64,000 nucleotides of DNA from Drosophila pseudoobscura (taxonomy: Eukaryota; Arthropoda; Insecta; Diptera; Drosophilidae). Below, one piece after another: positions 24,319-36,520 of this stretch. The first letter of the stretch is position 1. Every line of letters begins with the position of its first letter. The stretch spans positions 52,839,869 through 52,903,868 of the forward strand of contig NC_046683.1 in the NCBI RefSeq assembly GCF_009870125.1, read 5' to 3'. The translations under genes and the position numbers were made by a program. A model generated the notes under the pieces. It did no database searches, had not been told where the DNA came from, and saw only the letters and a program-made list of their open reading frames with translations.

Positions 24319-27300
24319 ACTGCCGGTACGAGTGGTGCGGGTGGCACACCTGACCCCCCCTGAGCCCTGGGCTCCGGCCTCAGGACAGCATTGTGTCGCG
24401 GGGGTCCTGGTCTGTCCGGGCCGTTAGCTTTCATTTCGATTCGTTCCATCAGAAGTCTCTCGTGCATGAGGAACATTTTAATTTTTGAGAGGCTCTTGGA
24501 AATTGCCAGCAACAGCCACATATCACACTTGCAGAGGGCCAGCCCCCAGCCCACCAGCTACATAAATAAATAAATAAAAATAAAACAGAGCTCTCGGCAA
24601 AAGAAATGAAAAAAGTTAAATTGAATTGTGCCGGCTCCGAGGATATTTACTTGGTGCTCCTTGGCGTGGCCACGTTCCCTCGAAGTTCCGGGCACTCGAA
24701 GTTTACGCAACTTTTTCGGTTAGTTCCAGCGACTGTTTTTGTAGGTGCTGCCAGCGACTGTCAAGCAGGGGGGGGGAGGGGCAGAGGAGGGCAAGAGGAG
24801 GCTGCAGGGAGCGGCGAAAGATGATCCATCTGTAATCTCTGGTATCTGGTATCTCGAATTATCGAGTTCTTAATGGGTTGAAAGGATCTCCAGGGATCTC
24901 CGCCAGGGTTGGAGCACATCTGTTCTTTCTAATTGAAATGAATCAGTGCCACACAACTGGAGCTCATCCATCTTCTGGCATATGTGTGTGCGTGTGTGTG
25001 TGTGTCCTGTTTAGTGTATCCTTTTTTGGTTAGCCAAATGATTCCGCGCTTCCCAGCAAGCAGTAATTTCGTACGCACCACAGAGCCCCCCTTCGAATGG
25101 CCAACTTGTCGCCAGTAAATGGGCTGCTGTCACGTCATTGGTCTAGCAGGAAGGGGGGGGGGGGCCTGGTAGGAGTGGGGGGCAGCCACCCACCCATGTC
25201 AATGCCCCCGAACATGAGCTTGGGCTGGGCTGCAGTAATCAATTTTAATATACCTCCCAAAAAGGAGGCAAAAGGGGGCGAAAGGGGCAGAAGTAGGAGA
25301 GGGGGAGAGGGGGCGGGCGGGTGCCCTTGTTCATGGTTTGGTTTATGAGTTCATGTTGGATATTGGTGGCCACACATTAAGCCGTACGTCGCCATAATAC
25401 AAGAGACCACAACGGATCCCGACACGTCACGTCACGTCACGTCAGACAAGGCGTCGCGGTTGTGGTCCCGCTCCCCGCTCCCCACTCCCCACGCCCCGCT
25501 CCCCGCGCCCCGCTCCCCACTCCCTGTCTCCAGCCATCATCTATGGTCCTTGTGGTGATTGTGGCTCCACTGACGAACTGTCAGCTTACTGTCAATATGT
25601 CCTTCCCCTGCCCTCCCCCCCCCCTGCCCCCTGCCCCCTGCCCACCGCCCTACCCCTTGCCCCCTTTGCCAATGTTTGTGGATGTTGATTTTTGTCGTCA
25701 AGTGTGCATAATTTTATTCCTTATTCTTTACGTTTTGTTTGACTTTGATGGAAAATGGTGTACAGTGTACACCCCCATGCCCCTAGTCCCCCCCTTCCCC
25801 CTGCGGTACTGCTCCTAGTTTCGACTTGAAAGCAAACGTAATGAGCCCGAAGTGTGACACATACAACATCTCTCCCTCGCAGGAGCCAAGGAGCGAGAGC
25901 GTTATGTGATCTACTTGGGCCATAAATTCCAGGCCACTGAATGCGAAACCCATTCGAAGAGTGCGTTGCGGCGGCATCGGCAAACTTGGCCGACTTTCTT
26001 GGCCTGTTCTATTACTCATCGGTGAATCATGCCGGGGGTGGCAGGGGGGCAGGGGGGAGGGGGGCACCCGGCTTGTAAATTAGGCAGAATTATGGGCAAA
26101 CCCAATCAAAAGCATTCGAGGGAGCCATGAATCAATCGAAAGCTATGGAGATAGCAGCGCACCCGAAGAGACTGTGATTTTTGAGTGAAACTGGAAACTG
26201 TTGGCCACGTTTGGGGGCAGGCCCCTGCTTTGTATTCCTCTCTCGGCCAGGGGAAGCCCATCAGCTGCAGACTTTTCCATTTCCATTTCCACTTCCATTT
26301 CCACTTCCATTTGCATGGCCAAAACCAAATCACTGTCCAAGCGAGTCAGTCTATTTATTTATGCATATGCAGATGCGGATGCAGGATGCAGGATGCAGGA
26401 TGCAGGACGCAGGATGTAGAATGCCCCATGCGGAGGGTGGAGGGTGGAGGGTGGAGGGGTGGCTGGCTGCGACTCTAGCCAGGCGCAAATGGCTCCTAAA
26501 TCATGCGGATATCATCAATGGCATGACAGTTTCTGGCATGTGCCACATGCAGCGATGGGAACCAGCGGCAGCGGTGGCATGCACTCGGAAGCGGAAGGAG
26601 GCACAGTCCCGCTGTCGCTGTCGCTGTCGCCGACTCCGTCGTATCCTTGGACGGGTGACGGCTGGAAATTCTTTCCGGCTGTCATCCCTATCTGCCGGCT
26701 GGCTGGCTGGCTGGCTGGCTGGGAGGGATGGAGGGTGTCCTGGCATCGGCTCCCATCCGCATCGAGTGGCTGATTCCGTTAATGAATGCCGCCCGAATGC
26801 CGACAAGTTGTTTGCGGCCGCACGACCACCCCTGGTAGCTGCCACAGCTGCCACACACACGAGGCATGTGGCACCTTGAGGCCCTCAGAATCAGATTTAC
26901 TTTCGAATTGATCGAATCACTAATTGAGTAAAGATGTCGATGTGTCCCCTTCCCTGCCTTAAAGTGGCTTTCCCCCACCCCTTCCTGGGGGTTTTATTTA
27001 AATTTAGCTCCATGCAATCCAAGCAAAGGAAAGTGCCCTCCAAAGTAATCGAATCGAGTCGAAATGCGATATGTGATTGGCGAAAAATCGAATCTCTTCA
27101 TTGGATCCCCTGGGCCGTGTGCGGCGGGGCCTAATTACAGCCCCCGGCCGTGTCGAGGAAGGACCCGGCCCCGCGGGCTGCAGGCCCGGCTCTGACTCTG
27201 GCCCTGGGTCGGGCTTGGTCGAGTGGAAATCAAATTATTTTAATGATACACAAATTGATACTTTGAAACAAAATAACAAACCAAATGGAAATTGCTCGCA

Positions 27301-28426
27301 GCACTTTCGACTGCAGGAGGCAGCGGCAGGGGCAGGGGCAGCGGCAGGGGCAGGGGCAGCGGCAGGGGAGTGGTTTCCATGACACACCAAAAAGGGGACA
27401 GCCCGGGGACCCCGGTGGCCTGGAGAGCCCTTCGGACGGGGTCTCCCTAACCTCCCAGCATCGCAGAGAGAATTAAGTGAAAATTGGATTCTTTACATTT
27501 TGCCTTGGCTCTGGCTTCGGCTTTGACTCTCCCTTTCGCTCCTTGCTCATTTTCCATTTTGGCCAAATCGAGTGGCGGATGGCTCGGATCGGGGCGGACT
27601 GTTTAATACCTGAAGCGTGTGCAATTGTGCTATTATTATGCAAATTTCACTGCCTTCATTGCATGCGTGTCCCCCTGCCTGTCGCCTCCCCTTCCTCTTC
27701 CTCTTCTTCTCTTTGTTTTTTTTGTAATTTAAATGAGGGTCGTAGGGTCGTGTCTCGGTCCTCGGTCCTTCGGCTGTAATGAGAGACAATTGAAATGTCA
27801 ATAGCCTGGCAATTGTCTGCAATAATATGCCAGGTAGCCCAACCGTCATCGCATCCGTGTCCCGTGGACTGGCCATTATCCAGGGGTTGAAGCCCGGCCG
27901 ACTGTGTGACCTATTCGCAGAATACTGCGGAATTAGGGGTCGATTACCCGTAATCTAATCGAATGATACTCGCAGGGCACATTTCCCTGATAGCTACCCT
28001 CAACAGATCGATCCATTCGACACGAGACGCACCGAGTAATGAGAGCTCTACAATGTCTGATTATGCGGGTCGACTAGAGACAGTTTGCCCAGAGGCTAGG
28101 TTTCGGGGTAGAGGCACAAATATTCAAGGAAAAGCGTCCACATTTAGATCAATTGTTTGCTTTATTTGCTTCCCTTTGAGTGCTCACACGCACCTCTTCG
28201 TTATCCGACGTCCACTGACGAGCTTTGTGCTTGAATCCACAGGCTTTTTGGCAGCCTCTGTAACCTCTACTGTAAAGACAGGAAACTATTATCATTTTTG
28301 AGTCTTTGAATTGTATTTTCCAAGGAATTTCAAGCGTTCTGCTGCTCAAACAATTTGTGTGTGGTTTCCACTCGGTGGAATTTGCTATTGTATATCTTTC
28401 ACCTTTCTCCCAGGGGGAAGGCAGAA
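24021..28426. other. Non-coding stretch with homopolymer and simple repeats
   Basis: No gene recognised. Contains a 28-nt poly(C) run (24,288-24,315), CACGT repeats near 25,422-25,444, CCATTTCCACTT repeats near 26,277-26,312, GATGCAG repeats near 26,381-26,410, GGCAGC repeats near 27,320-27,365 and CTTCCT repeats near 27,690. The last 100 bp are the presumed 3' flank of the four-TM gene. Confidence 0.45.
24288..24315. repeat. 28-nt poly(dC) run
   Basis: Unbroken run of 28 C. Similar long runs occur at 30,204-30,227 (G24), 31,880-31,896 (C17), 53,383-53,398 (C16) and 55,809-55,825 (C17). Confidence 0.9.
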
Positions 28427-29034
28427 CTATACCCTCGGATCCAAGTCCTCGTAGTGTTCCCTGTCCGCATCCATTTCGGTTTTGAGATAGGTATAAACGG
28501 CTATTGAGAAGATGATGTACAGCGCTAAGGGGCAGAAGATGCGATTATTTCCTGGGGGATACTCGCAATACCTACCCAACGGGATGATCATCCAGTGGAT
28601 GGCGAGTGTGCTCAGACCGCAGACAATTATGGAGGAGCAGACCAAGCACCGCGATCCCTGGGGATCGACGCGACTTGAGAAACAGAGATCTTCTCGGATG
28701 ATCAAAATTTACCTTCAGAATGCCAGCCAGCAGCATGGCGCCAGACAGCGTGAAGCCCGCTCCGGACAGACAGCCGATTACCTTGATGGCGGCCGCCAGC
28801 TTCTGCTCTCGCACAAAGTCCAGGACTAAATCTAGGCGTAATCGGAGGGGATAAGGATTCGAGATTAGGCCGGACGGGGAAGCTTCCGGACCCCCGAGGG
28901 ACATATTCCTCCCTCCCGCTCCACGCACCAATTAAAACGAGTCCAAAGACGATGTTCCAGCAGGCCCAGAGGATGCTGGCCCTGAAGCTGGAGCACCTGC
29001 ACAGCCATCTCAGGCAGGGACACGCAAAGCACAT
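28427..29034 (-). CDS. Small four-transmembrane protein, 132 aa, four exons
   Basis: Minus-strand exons are 29,034-28,929, 28,825-28,713, 28,657-28,576 and 28,524-28,427 (106+113+82+98 = 399 nt, 132 codons plus TAG). Introns use GTGCGT..TTTAG, GTAAAT..CCCAG (55 nt) and GTAGGT..CTTAG (51 nt), and every phase matches. The start MCFACPCLRW gives a short Cys-rich cytosolic head (Cys 2, 5, 7, 12, 14: possible palmitoylation). Hydrophobic segments follow at about 19-37, 47-71, 77-100 and 101-113, then an acidic tail (DADREHYEDLD). The layout resembles small insect tetraspan proteins of the DUF4728 type, but that family call is weak. No catalytic motif is seen. It lies alone in non-coding DNA and could be nested in a large intron. 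Confidence 0.72.
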
Positions 29035-32000
29035 GATTGCCAAGAACTCGTCGAACAAATCTGGAAACTCAAATATTCTCACATTGAACGAAATATATTC
29101 TGACATCGGAGTCGGGTTCAGCGATGAAGCGAAGCTCGAAGGTGGCTCAAGCTGTGGAAACACACAAGCAGGGCATCCTCTAAACCTGAAGCCTTGGCTC
29201 CTTGGCCAAGCAGTGCCCTGCTGAAACCTGAAGGCTGGGCGAGTTTTGCCTTGTAAGCAGTTCATCCGTTAGACCTGAAGCTTTGGTTCAAGCAGTGCCC
29301 TGCTGAAACCTGAAGGTTTGGCGCGTTCTACCTGGACTTTATCCTTAAAGCAGTTCATCCTCTAGCCCTGAAGCCTTCGCTTCTTTTCCACTCACAAGCA
29401 AGTGATAGCCTGCCCTTGAAGGCGGCCTAAATCCATTAGGCATGTGTGTTAATGTTCCCCAGCATCCCAGGAATAAAACCAAATTAGTAAAGGAGAGTCC
29501 AAGTGGACGGGGAGGAGTGTGTTGCTCGGAATACTGGGACCGAATATCCCCTGACGGTACAACAGAATCCCTTGCCTGTCAATAAAAGTGCCCCCTCGAA
29601 ATAGGGATCTATTGATGCATTGAGGACACCCTCCTTGTCTCCATTGGCCAGAGCCGTGAGTGCACCTCCAGGCCACCAGGACAGCGGCTCTTCGCAGGTC
29701 GTCGGCGACTTGGAGCCCTGCACGCAAGCCCAAAAGGCGCTCACGGTCCAGCTTAGGAATACTCGTAAATGTGTGGCGTTTGCAGACAACTGGAGCCCCA
29801 AACAAATAAGTAAACAGCCCGAAACCCGAAACTATTGCAATTTAAATGAAAGTTGGAAACTCTGGCCGAATTCCTGGAGAGTCCTGAGCGGACTGTCAAG
29901 GAGCCAGCAGCAGCGGCGGATAAACTCTGCGATGGCGATGGCGATGGCGGAAGGGTTGAGGTTGTTGTACCTTCCACGCATGTTTATCGAGAGCTACCGG
30001 GCATTAATTACGTATACGCCACCACGCCACCGCAAAGGAGTGGGGCGGTGGGCGGTGGGGAAAAGTTTCTCGCTCGGTTAGCTCGGGCGTCGTGCATGCA
30101 AATTAGGGCTCGATATCTTGTTGACTTTCTGACCGCCAAGAGAACCTTTGATTACGCATGCGAGCACTCGATAAACTTTGCCGGAAACTTTTCCCCACGA
30201 GGAGGGGGGGGGGGGGGGGGGGGGGGGAGGTGCCTCTTAGAAGCAAATTAAAGGAAACGCGCAGCGGGACAGCGGAAGTGCGTTGCTCCCCCACCACACC
30301 CCCACCCCCTCCACTCGGACCTATTCAATGCCTGGCTCTGCTCTGAAAAGGGGGTAGAAAAGGACTCGCCTGTTTTTCCTTGCTGGAAATTCCTTTAAGG
30401 ATTCCTCAGCGAAAAAATGCAGGAATCAGGCTCCTTGGAATGGCCAGACCTTTTTGCTTTCGTTTTTGCTTGGAAGAGCAGCTAGGAAGGGTCCTCAACG
30501 ATCCTCAAAGGATACATTTCGCTGCATACTCGCTGGCCCCTGGAGGACACCAAGAAGTGTCCACAGAAGAGTTTTGGGGCAGGACAAACCTCCTCTACTG
30601 CTGGCAATCACGGAACTTGTCGCAAATCAGCGTGCGATTAGGAGTAGAAACAGTTTCTAGACACAATCTTGGGCTCCAGCTGAGGGCGCTGGGCCCTGGG
30701 CCCTGGGCTCTGGGCTTCAGAGCTGCAGAGCTTCGAAGGCGGAAGCGGATGTCGTTCTTTTGATTTAGCAATTGGAACAGCAATTGGAATGACAACAACA
30801 GCAGCCGAAATGGGAAAAGTTTTCGGGAAAGTCTTGGCGGAAATGTGGCAAGTAAATTGAAGTACCATTGAAGACCACACAGTCCCCCGTTGTGGGCAGG
30901 GGTGGGGTGTTCTGGGGTGGGGCAAGGTCGCCCTTTAAATCCAAATTGCTGTCTTTTTGTCTGACATAATCGAAGGATTTGTTGGAGGGCAGCAGACATT
31001 CGAGAGGAAATGAAAACATTTCGCCCAGAAGCAGCCGAGCGCACTTTGATCTGCGGCCCCCCAGGAGCCTCCGGAGGGCCCTGACGGAGGGTGACGGAGG
31101 TGGTGCACTGGCAGCCGAGCGGACAAGTTACTCAATTACCACGAGTGGCAGGACAGGAGTGGGTCCTGTGTCCTGATTAAATGTCAAAACAATTGCGGGC
31201 TGCATCCAATCAGGGACCCCATCCGGGGATCGGGCCAGGCCGCATCACTAGAAGCCGCGTCCTGGAGTCTCCTTCGAGCTCAAGCAACGCCAAATGGTCA
31301 ATGGGCGACTGCATCGGATACTCCCCTGAATGAACGATTGAATGATTGATTGATTGATTGGTGGGTTAGCGTGGCGGAGGGGGCAGGGCATCATCTGTAC
31401 GTAGCTCTGTTGTGCTTCCTGGAAATACCCATTAAATCCCGCAACCGGATATGCAAAACGAAGTCCTGGATTCATTTCCGGCTTCATTTAGGGGCGAACT
31501 TTGTACATCTTTTGCGCTCAACTTTTATCTCCTGCCCGACCTGGACGCCGCTCCTTTTCTTCCTGCCCTCAGAGGGGGGGCGGGGGGCGGGGGGGATGTG
31601 ACAACTGGGGCATAAGTGGCGGGCGATAACCGAGCCTCGAAACCGGCCAGATATGGGGGCACCACGACCAATGGACATCATTAGCGTGGGGATGGAGCTG
31701 TGCTGGGCGAGGGTCCTGCGTCCCCCGTCCTGCGTCCCCCGTCCTGCGTCCTGGCTGATTGTCATCTCCTGTTCTCTGGCAAAGTGAATATAAAATAGCA
31801 ACAAAAGGCACAAAATAGCAATAAAAACACACCATTTTTTTTTTAAGAATTTTAAGAAGTAAATTTCCTGCCCTTGCCACCCCCCCCCCCCCCCCCTTGC
31901 CACCCCTCCCGCCCACCTCCACGGCCGTCGCTCAGCGTGCAGCGTGATGACCTCATTAATTTTCAATCTGAGCCAGATTACAGGCCGCTGCTGACCACGC

Positions 32001-33547
32001 CCAGCAAGGGCGCATGATGAATCTCTTCCTCCCCCCCCCCCACACACCCCACACCGCACACCGCACACCCCCCCTTCCCGCTCTCTAATTTATGATGATA
32101 AATGAGTTTCAATCAAGCGGCAAAAGTGGAGTTGACGGGCGGCCAGTGGGCCAGTGGGCCTCCTCCTCCCTCATCTGTGCAGAGATTTTTTTGTATATGA
32201 CTCCTAGGCGGTGGGCGGTGGGCAGGGGGCAGGGGGGGGACTTTCTTTGAATATTTATGAATTATTTTTGGGGGGATTTTGGCTTTTGATTTTCGTGCTG
32301 GGCTGCGCCAATGGTTTTTGATAAGAAAAAATACAGAAACAATATTAATTTCGAGTCGAATTTGGAATGTGCATTTTTTGTGCGCCGTTTCCAATTAATT
32401 ATTTCTGTCGAAGCATATTTGCATAATCCGTTCGAGCAGAGGCGATAAACAGGGACCGAGGGAAATGCTGGAAGGGGGAGGAGGTCGAGGAGGAGGCGGC
32501 AGTCCAGGAGGAGGCGGCAGTCCAAGAGGAGGCGACGGTCCAGGGGAAGGCATTCCACCTGCTTCGTTGTCGTTTGTTTAAATAATCTGGTAATATTTCA
32601 ACGAAACGCTGACAAAAAGAGAGAGTATCATAAATAAATGGTGGGGAAAAACCTTTTTAGCCCTTTTTCCGCAGAGCAAAAAAATGAAACCGTTTTGCAA
32701 TCAATTGGGGAGGGGGGGGGGGGGGCCAAGAGATGCGGCCCGAGCCCGATGAAGGCTGGCCACCACCCGAGCATAGCCGAGTGTATCCATATATCCGATA
32801 TCCGATAATTTATTGCCCGCTTGCTCCTTGTCCGAGCGTCTGGCAAGGTAATTATTATCTCTTGGCACACGGTGCGCATACGTAATAAATGGCCGGCTTT
32901 AACGGTTTAAGGTTATGCGACAACTGGCCATCGCCTACCCCCCAGCACCCCCTCCTCCGCCCCCCTCTGCCCGTCCGCCACTGATTCGAAACAATTTTCA
33001 TTTTCACTTTGCATGTCTCGTATTTGGCCCACAATTTATGGATCCTGGGCGCCGGCTGACCCAAAACGTAAAACAAACGAAAATCGTTGAATTTATGTGA
33101 CATAAATTGACATTTGTTCGGGCCAGAGACTCTCGGCCACCCCCTCCCCGTTGCCCACCCCTTTAGGCCGGCTTTGTCTCTCTTATCGGCGGCCCCTGCC
33201 GTCTCCGTCTTATCGTTTATATTACGGCAAAGCGGGCCAGCGACCACTCAACCCGAATTAAAAAATCCCTTTTCAATTTCACTTTTCAACAGCCCACACA
33301 CACACACACACACACCGACACACACACACACAAAAGAGGAAACCCTGAGAAAAGGGTCGTCCAAAGATGGCGGATAATGCCCTCCCCCCGAAAGTGTCCC
33401 GGGGTTGCCATTCTACGGGCTTGGACTGTATCTAGTATCTGGAATCTGGCATCTGGTATCTGTCTTTGTTCTGTATCTGAAAAGTTGCTAGTTTTCCCAA
33501 CAAAATACGACGCTTCTGTGCGCTGGAGACGCCGAAACTCTCTCTCT
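29035..33547. other. Non-coding stretch between the four-TM gene and KHK1
   Basis: Overlapping minus-strand frames at about 29,449-29,805 look mildly protein-like but show no start context, splice partner or recognised domain, so they are not called. The rest is simple sequence: a G24 run at 30,204-30,227, GATT repeats near 31,343-31,362, C17 at 31,880-31,896, GGCGGCAGTCCAGGAGGA repeats near 32,494-32,532, and (CA)n near 33,294-33,332. Confidence 0.45.
29161..29385. repeat. Tandem repeat, unit about 80-95 bp, partial copies
   Basis: CAGTGCCCTGCTGAAACCTG occurs at 29,211 and 29,293. AGCAGTTCATCC occurs at 29,257 and 29,349. CCTGAAGC follows the same rhythm. At least two diverged units plus partial ones lie just upstream of the four-TM gene start. 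Confidence 0.7.
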
Positions 33548-34531
33548 TTATAGAACGGGGGCTACGAGGATGTCGGCGACGTGATCGAAGCCCCTTTTGG
33601 TGCACTTGTGGCTGGCCAGGCGATTGGCAAACTCCACGGCCACGGGCACGGACCGCTCCCGCACGTAGACGGCGTAGATGAAGGCCGCCGTGAAGGTGTC
33701 GCCCGCGCCCAGGGAGTCGACCATTTTGCGCGGCTTGAACGCCGGCGCCAGGGTGATGGCCCCCGACTCGTCCAGCACGCCGGCGCCCAGGTCGCCCCAC
33801 CGGAAGACCACCGTGGGGCGCTTCAGGTTGAAGCCCCAGCGCGAGCGCAGCCTCTCGTCGATTCTGGAGCAGGCGATCTCGGGCGTGGGCCAGCCCTGCT
33901 CGCGGGCGAGCCTCTTGGAGAAGATCACGTAGTCGCAGTAGTCGACCAGGGGCCACATCTCGGGCAGGTCCTTGCTGAGCTCCAGCGAGACGGTGATCTT
34001 GTCCGCATGGCTGGCGGCATTGAAGGCCGCCACGTCCTCCACCATGGCCAGGGTGGTCTCGAAGGACATGCTCGGCATGTGCATCCAGCCGTAGCGGCTC
34101 AGGTCCAGCCTGCGGAAGTCCTCGATCGAGACGTGGGGAAACGCGGCGCTGCGGCAGTTAATGACGTTGCGCGTCCTCGGCGACTTGGCGAGCACCACCG
34201 AGGCGAAGGGCGGCGCCTGCTCGCAGGTGGGGCAGTTCTCGACGACGATGCCGCGGGCCCGCATGTCGTCCGCCAGCATGCGGAACATCTGCAGGCTGCT
34301 CAGCATCCCGAAGAACTCGCACTGGACCCCCAGCCGCCGCAGCACCGTGCAGTTGTTGGACGCACTGCCGCAGCGCTGCCAGTAGCCGCGCAGGCACTGC
34401 GCGCACGGGTCCGCCCCGGCCGCGGGGAAGCGCCGCACCACCGACATGTAGTCCATGGCGGTGGTGCCGGTGCACAGCACGGTCTTCTTGCCGGCCGCCC
34501 AGCTCTGAATGCTGCCCCTCTGCTTAGACAT
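33548..34531 (-). CDS. KHK1: ketohexokinase-like pfkB-family sugar kinase, 327 aa
   Basis: Single-exon minus-strand gene. The pfkB/ribokinase fold is clear. Near residue 54 is CGSASNNCTVLRRLG, matching the ketohexokinase N-terminal sugar-binding signature, and FFGML follows. A WGDLGAG block near residue 243 sits where ketohexokinase binds ATP. The C-terminal signature VDSLGAGDTFTAAFI has its catalytic-base Asp at about 278. Length is as expected for ketohexokinase (about 300 aa). The expected reaction is ATP-dependent phosphorylation of fructose or a related ketose in the cytosol; substrate is inferred from family. The start is the ATG at 34,531, behind a short divergent promoter. From memory, D. 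melanogaster has related kinase genes such as CG7328, CG7335 and CG7551; orthology is not tested. Its first 28-29 codons recur as a broken copy at 38,188-38,283. Confidence 0.9.
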   Translation of the reverse strand: MSKQRGSIQSWAAGKKTVLCTGTTAMDYMSVVRRFPAAGADPCAQCLRGYWQRCGSASNNCTVLRRLGVQCEFFGMLSSLQMFRMLADDMRARGIVVENCPTCEQAPPFASVVLAKSPRTRNVINCRSAAFPHVSIEDFRRLDLSRYGWMHMPSMSFETTLAMVEDVAAFNAASHADKITVSLELSKDLPEMWPLVDYCDYVIFSKRLAREQGWPTPEIACSRIDERLRSRWGFNLKRPTVVFRWGDLGAGVLDESGAITLAPAFKPRKMVDSLGAGDTFTAAFIYAVYVRERSVPVAVEFANRLASHKCTKRGFDHVADILVAPVL

Positions 34532-34677
34532 CTCCTCTCCGCAATTTTGAATACAGTTTCATACAAGTTCCAACGGGGATAATATTTGAAGTCTACGGCG
34601 TACTCGGGTGTGGAACAGCCTCCTTTTCTGGGAGACGAGCATTGAAACATCTCCGAATAACTTTCCGACCCGACACT
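34532..34677. promoter_or_regulatory. KHK1 promoter, left copy of an ancestral divergent promoter
   Basis: This is nearly identical to 38,284-38,428, which lies between the broken KHK1 start and KHK2. The segment therefore once separated a divergent KHK1/KHK2 pair. Here similarity ends abruptly at about 34,677, where the broken KHK2 piece begins. Confidence 0.7.
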
Positions 34678-34884
34678 GGATCTGCTCAGCCTCTGCGACT
34701 ATGTGCTGTTCGGCCGGCAGCTGGCCCTCGAGGTGGGCTGGAGCTCGGCGCACGTGGCCTGCGAGCAGTTGAACAGCGCCCTCCGGACGCCCCGGTCCAT
34801 ACGCACGCGCCGGCCGTGCATCATCTGCCCGTGGGGCAACTTCTACGAGCTTCTTCTACGAGCTGCCCGCCCACACGCCGAAGA
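34678..34884 (+). pseudogene. Broken fragment of KHK2 (3' middle part)
   Basis: Sequence from GATCTGCTCAGCC to AAGAGCATC copies KHK2 at about 39,031-39,264. It lacks the whole KHK2 5' half, carries an internal deletion of about 34 bp between short GGGGC/AGGGC repeats, and has a small local duplication (CTTCTACGAG). It then joins directly to the 3' flank of E2-A1. No intact product is possible. Confidence 0.85.
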
Positions 34885-35005
34885 GCATCGTTATCATTGT
34901 GCGAGGCAAACAACTCACAGCCTGGGCCTTTATTTCAGTCAAATATAAATTGTATATTATGTTAGTATGTTCTCATGGTGCCCGAAGAATTCGGAAAGTG
35001 TGGGA

Positions 35006-35812
35006 TTATTCAGGCTGGGCGAAGCGGCGGGTCCACTGCCGTGCCATGTAGTCGTACTCCGCGCGGTCCGTCTTGTACAGCTCGGCAGCGGCGCCGTTCA
35101 TGGGGTTCTCGGGGTTGGGGTCCGACAACAGCGACCGTATGGACAAAAGTATCTTCTCCACGGTCAAGGCGGGCGACCAAGCCGAGTAAAGAATATCCAC
35201 GCAGATAGCGCCGTTGCGTATGTTGCAATGGTAGACCTCTGTAAGGAACATCAAAAACGGTGGTCGAGCCGGGTACAACTGCGGAAAGTGAAGGCGTAGT
35301 TTAAAGTGGCCGCCCTCGTAGGGCGTGCCCAAGGGCCCGAGAATAACGGCCTTCCAGTCGTAGATACAGTCGTCCACTAACTCCACCGTGCACCCGTCCG
35401 TCGGATTGCTCGTCATTCTCGCCAACTCTATGCGGAGGCGGCGCAGGCCCAATTTAGTGCCAAATTCGGCCTGGCTACCGGTGCCACGTTGTCGGTCGGG
35501 ATTCTGGAGGAGCGTCACGATCGGTGCGGTGTCCTGCACAGGAAGACGGTTGGTACGGCGGCGATTGGTCCCGCGGCTATTGATCCCGCGACGGTTGGTA
35601 ACGGGAGGGTCCTCAGCGGGCGGCTGGTTGGCAGCGCTCTGGATTGCACGGCGCCGTCTGGCAGTGGTGGTGGTCCTGCGGCGCTGGCTGGCAGTGGTTT
35701 TGATCCTGACGCGCCCGGGAATGACCTCCACTGCGCGGCGGAACGCAGCGCGTCGGATCAAGGGCGTGGCGGCAGGGACCGCCAAAACACGAGGACTTCT
35801 GCGGGGCGCCAT
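35006..35812 (-). CDS. E2-A1: ubiquitin-conjugating enzyme with basic N-terminal extension, 268 aa
   Basis: The C-terminal 145 residues are a UBC domain of the UbcD1/UBE2D type. LGPLGTPYEGGHF, LHFPQLYPARPP, catalytic Cys about 204 in GAICVDIL, and WSPALTVEKILLSIRSLL are all visible, ending in WTRRFAQ. The HPN motif before the Cys reads HCN: the oxyanion Asn is kept and Pro is Cys. The N-terminal 120 residues are Arg/Thr-rich repeats (RRRTTTTA) plus Pro-rich linker, possibly DNA- or nucleus-directed. The start chosen is MAPRR at 35,812. Upstream lies a 58-nt leader intron (35,873-35,816, GTAAGA..TTGCAG). AATAAA sits about 75 nt past the stop. Possible relative from memory: D. melanogaster CG10862 (unverified). 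Expected role is ubiquitin transfer. Confidence 0.87.
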   Translation of the reverse strand: MAPRRSPRVLAVPAATPLIRRAAFRRAVEVIPGRVRIKTTASQRRRTTTTARRRRAIQSAANQPPAEDPPVTNRRGINSRGTNRRRTNRLPVQDTAPIVTLLQNPDRQRGTGSQAEFGTKLGLRRLRIELARMTSNPTDGCTVELVDDCIYDWKAVILGPLGTPYEGGHFKLRLHFPQLYPARPPFLMFLTEVYHCNIRNGAICVDILYSAWSPALTVEKILLSIRSLLSDPNPENPMNGAAAELYKTDRAEYDYMARQWTRRFAQPE

Positions 35813-36520
35813 TACCTGCAAGACGGCAAACAGCTTAGAAAACACTTTTACGGGGAATACGATAATTTCTTACGTTCAGATTATTGAAAATTTGATTTTA
35901 ATTTCCCAGAATGACTCAAAATGTCGCACACGAAATGAATGAGAGAGAGAGGTATGTTTTCCAGCAGTTTCTTTCGACTCGGTTTCCAGCACTGCTTCCT
36001 TTGACTCGGTTTCCAGCACGGCTTGCTTTGACTCGGTTTCCAACACTGCATTTTGCCCAGCTGTTTGCCGTTTCTCTGATTTGAACTTTCAAGTTTCCCC
36101 CGCCGTATTGATTCTGTATTGAATACAGTCAAATAATTTTATTGTACTGTATAGCCCCAGCAATAATACACAGGATTGGAATTGGGAGCTCTTTTAAGTT
36201 TTGTGTGGATTATAAATCCCACTGGCCTAACAAACTGCTTTATTTTCAAAAGTTTTGCGCCTGAAATGGGAACGATGCGATACGGCGGGCACATAGCACA
36301 AATTCAAATCGTGTACATGCTGAAACACATCTTGCTTGAAAAATAAAGTTTTAAATCAACATTTGAATAGCAACAAAAAGTGGAAAATAATGATGGTAGT
36401 TGCTGCTGGACGAACGCTCAATGGGGAACTAGTCCGAGCAGCCATACACGTGTTTGTGTGTGTTTCTATTGGATACATTCGATTAAAGTGCTGGATCCAT
36501 ATTCTAAAGAAATATGTAAC
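35813..36520. promoter_or_regulatory. E2-A1 upstream region with leader intron and CTGTATT/AATACAG palindrome
   Basis: Homologous to the region upstream of each E2 gene (37,766-38,190, 41,570-42,280, 43,534-43,917). It contains tandem TTGACTCGGTTTCCAGCA-type blocks (35,975-36,050) and a CTGTATTGAATACAG palindrome (near 36,113-36,128), then an AT-rich tract with TATTGTACTGTATAG. A plus-strand AATAAA lies near 36,343. Core promoter elements were not resolved. Confidence 0.45.

Noticed and set aside
29449-29805. Two protein-like overlapping minus-strand frames
   Set aside because: Neither has a promoter, a convincing start or a recognised motif; left as unannotated.
33581-34582. 333-codon open frame on the plus strand
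   Set aside because: Exactly antisense to KHK1; it is open because of the GC-rich codon bias of that gene and has no domain or start context.
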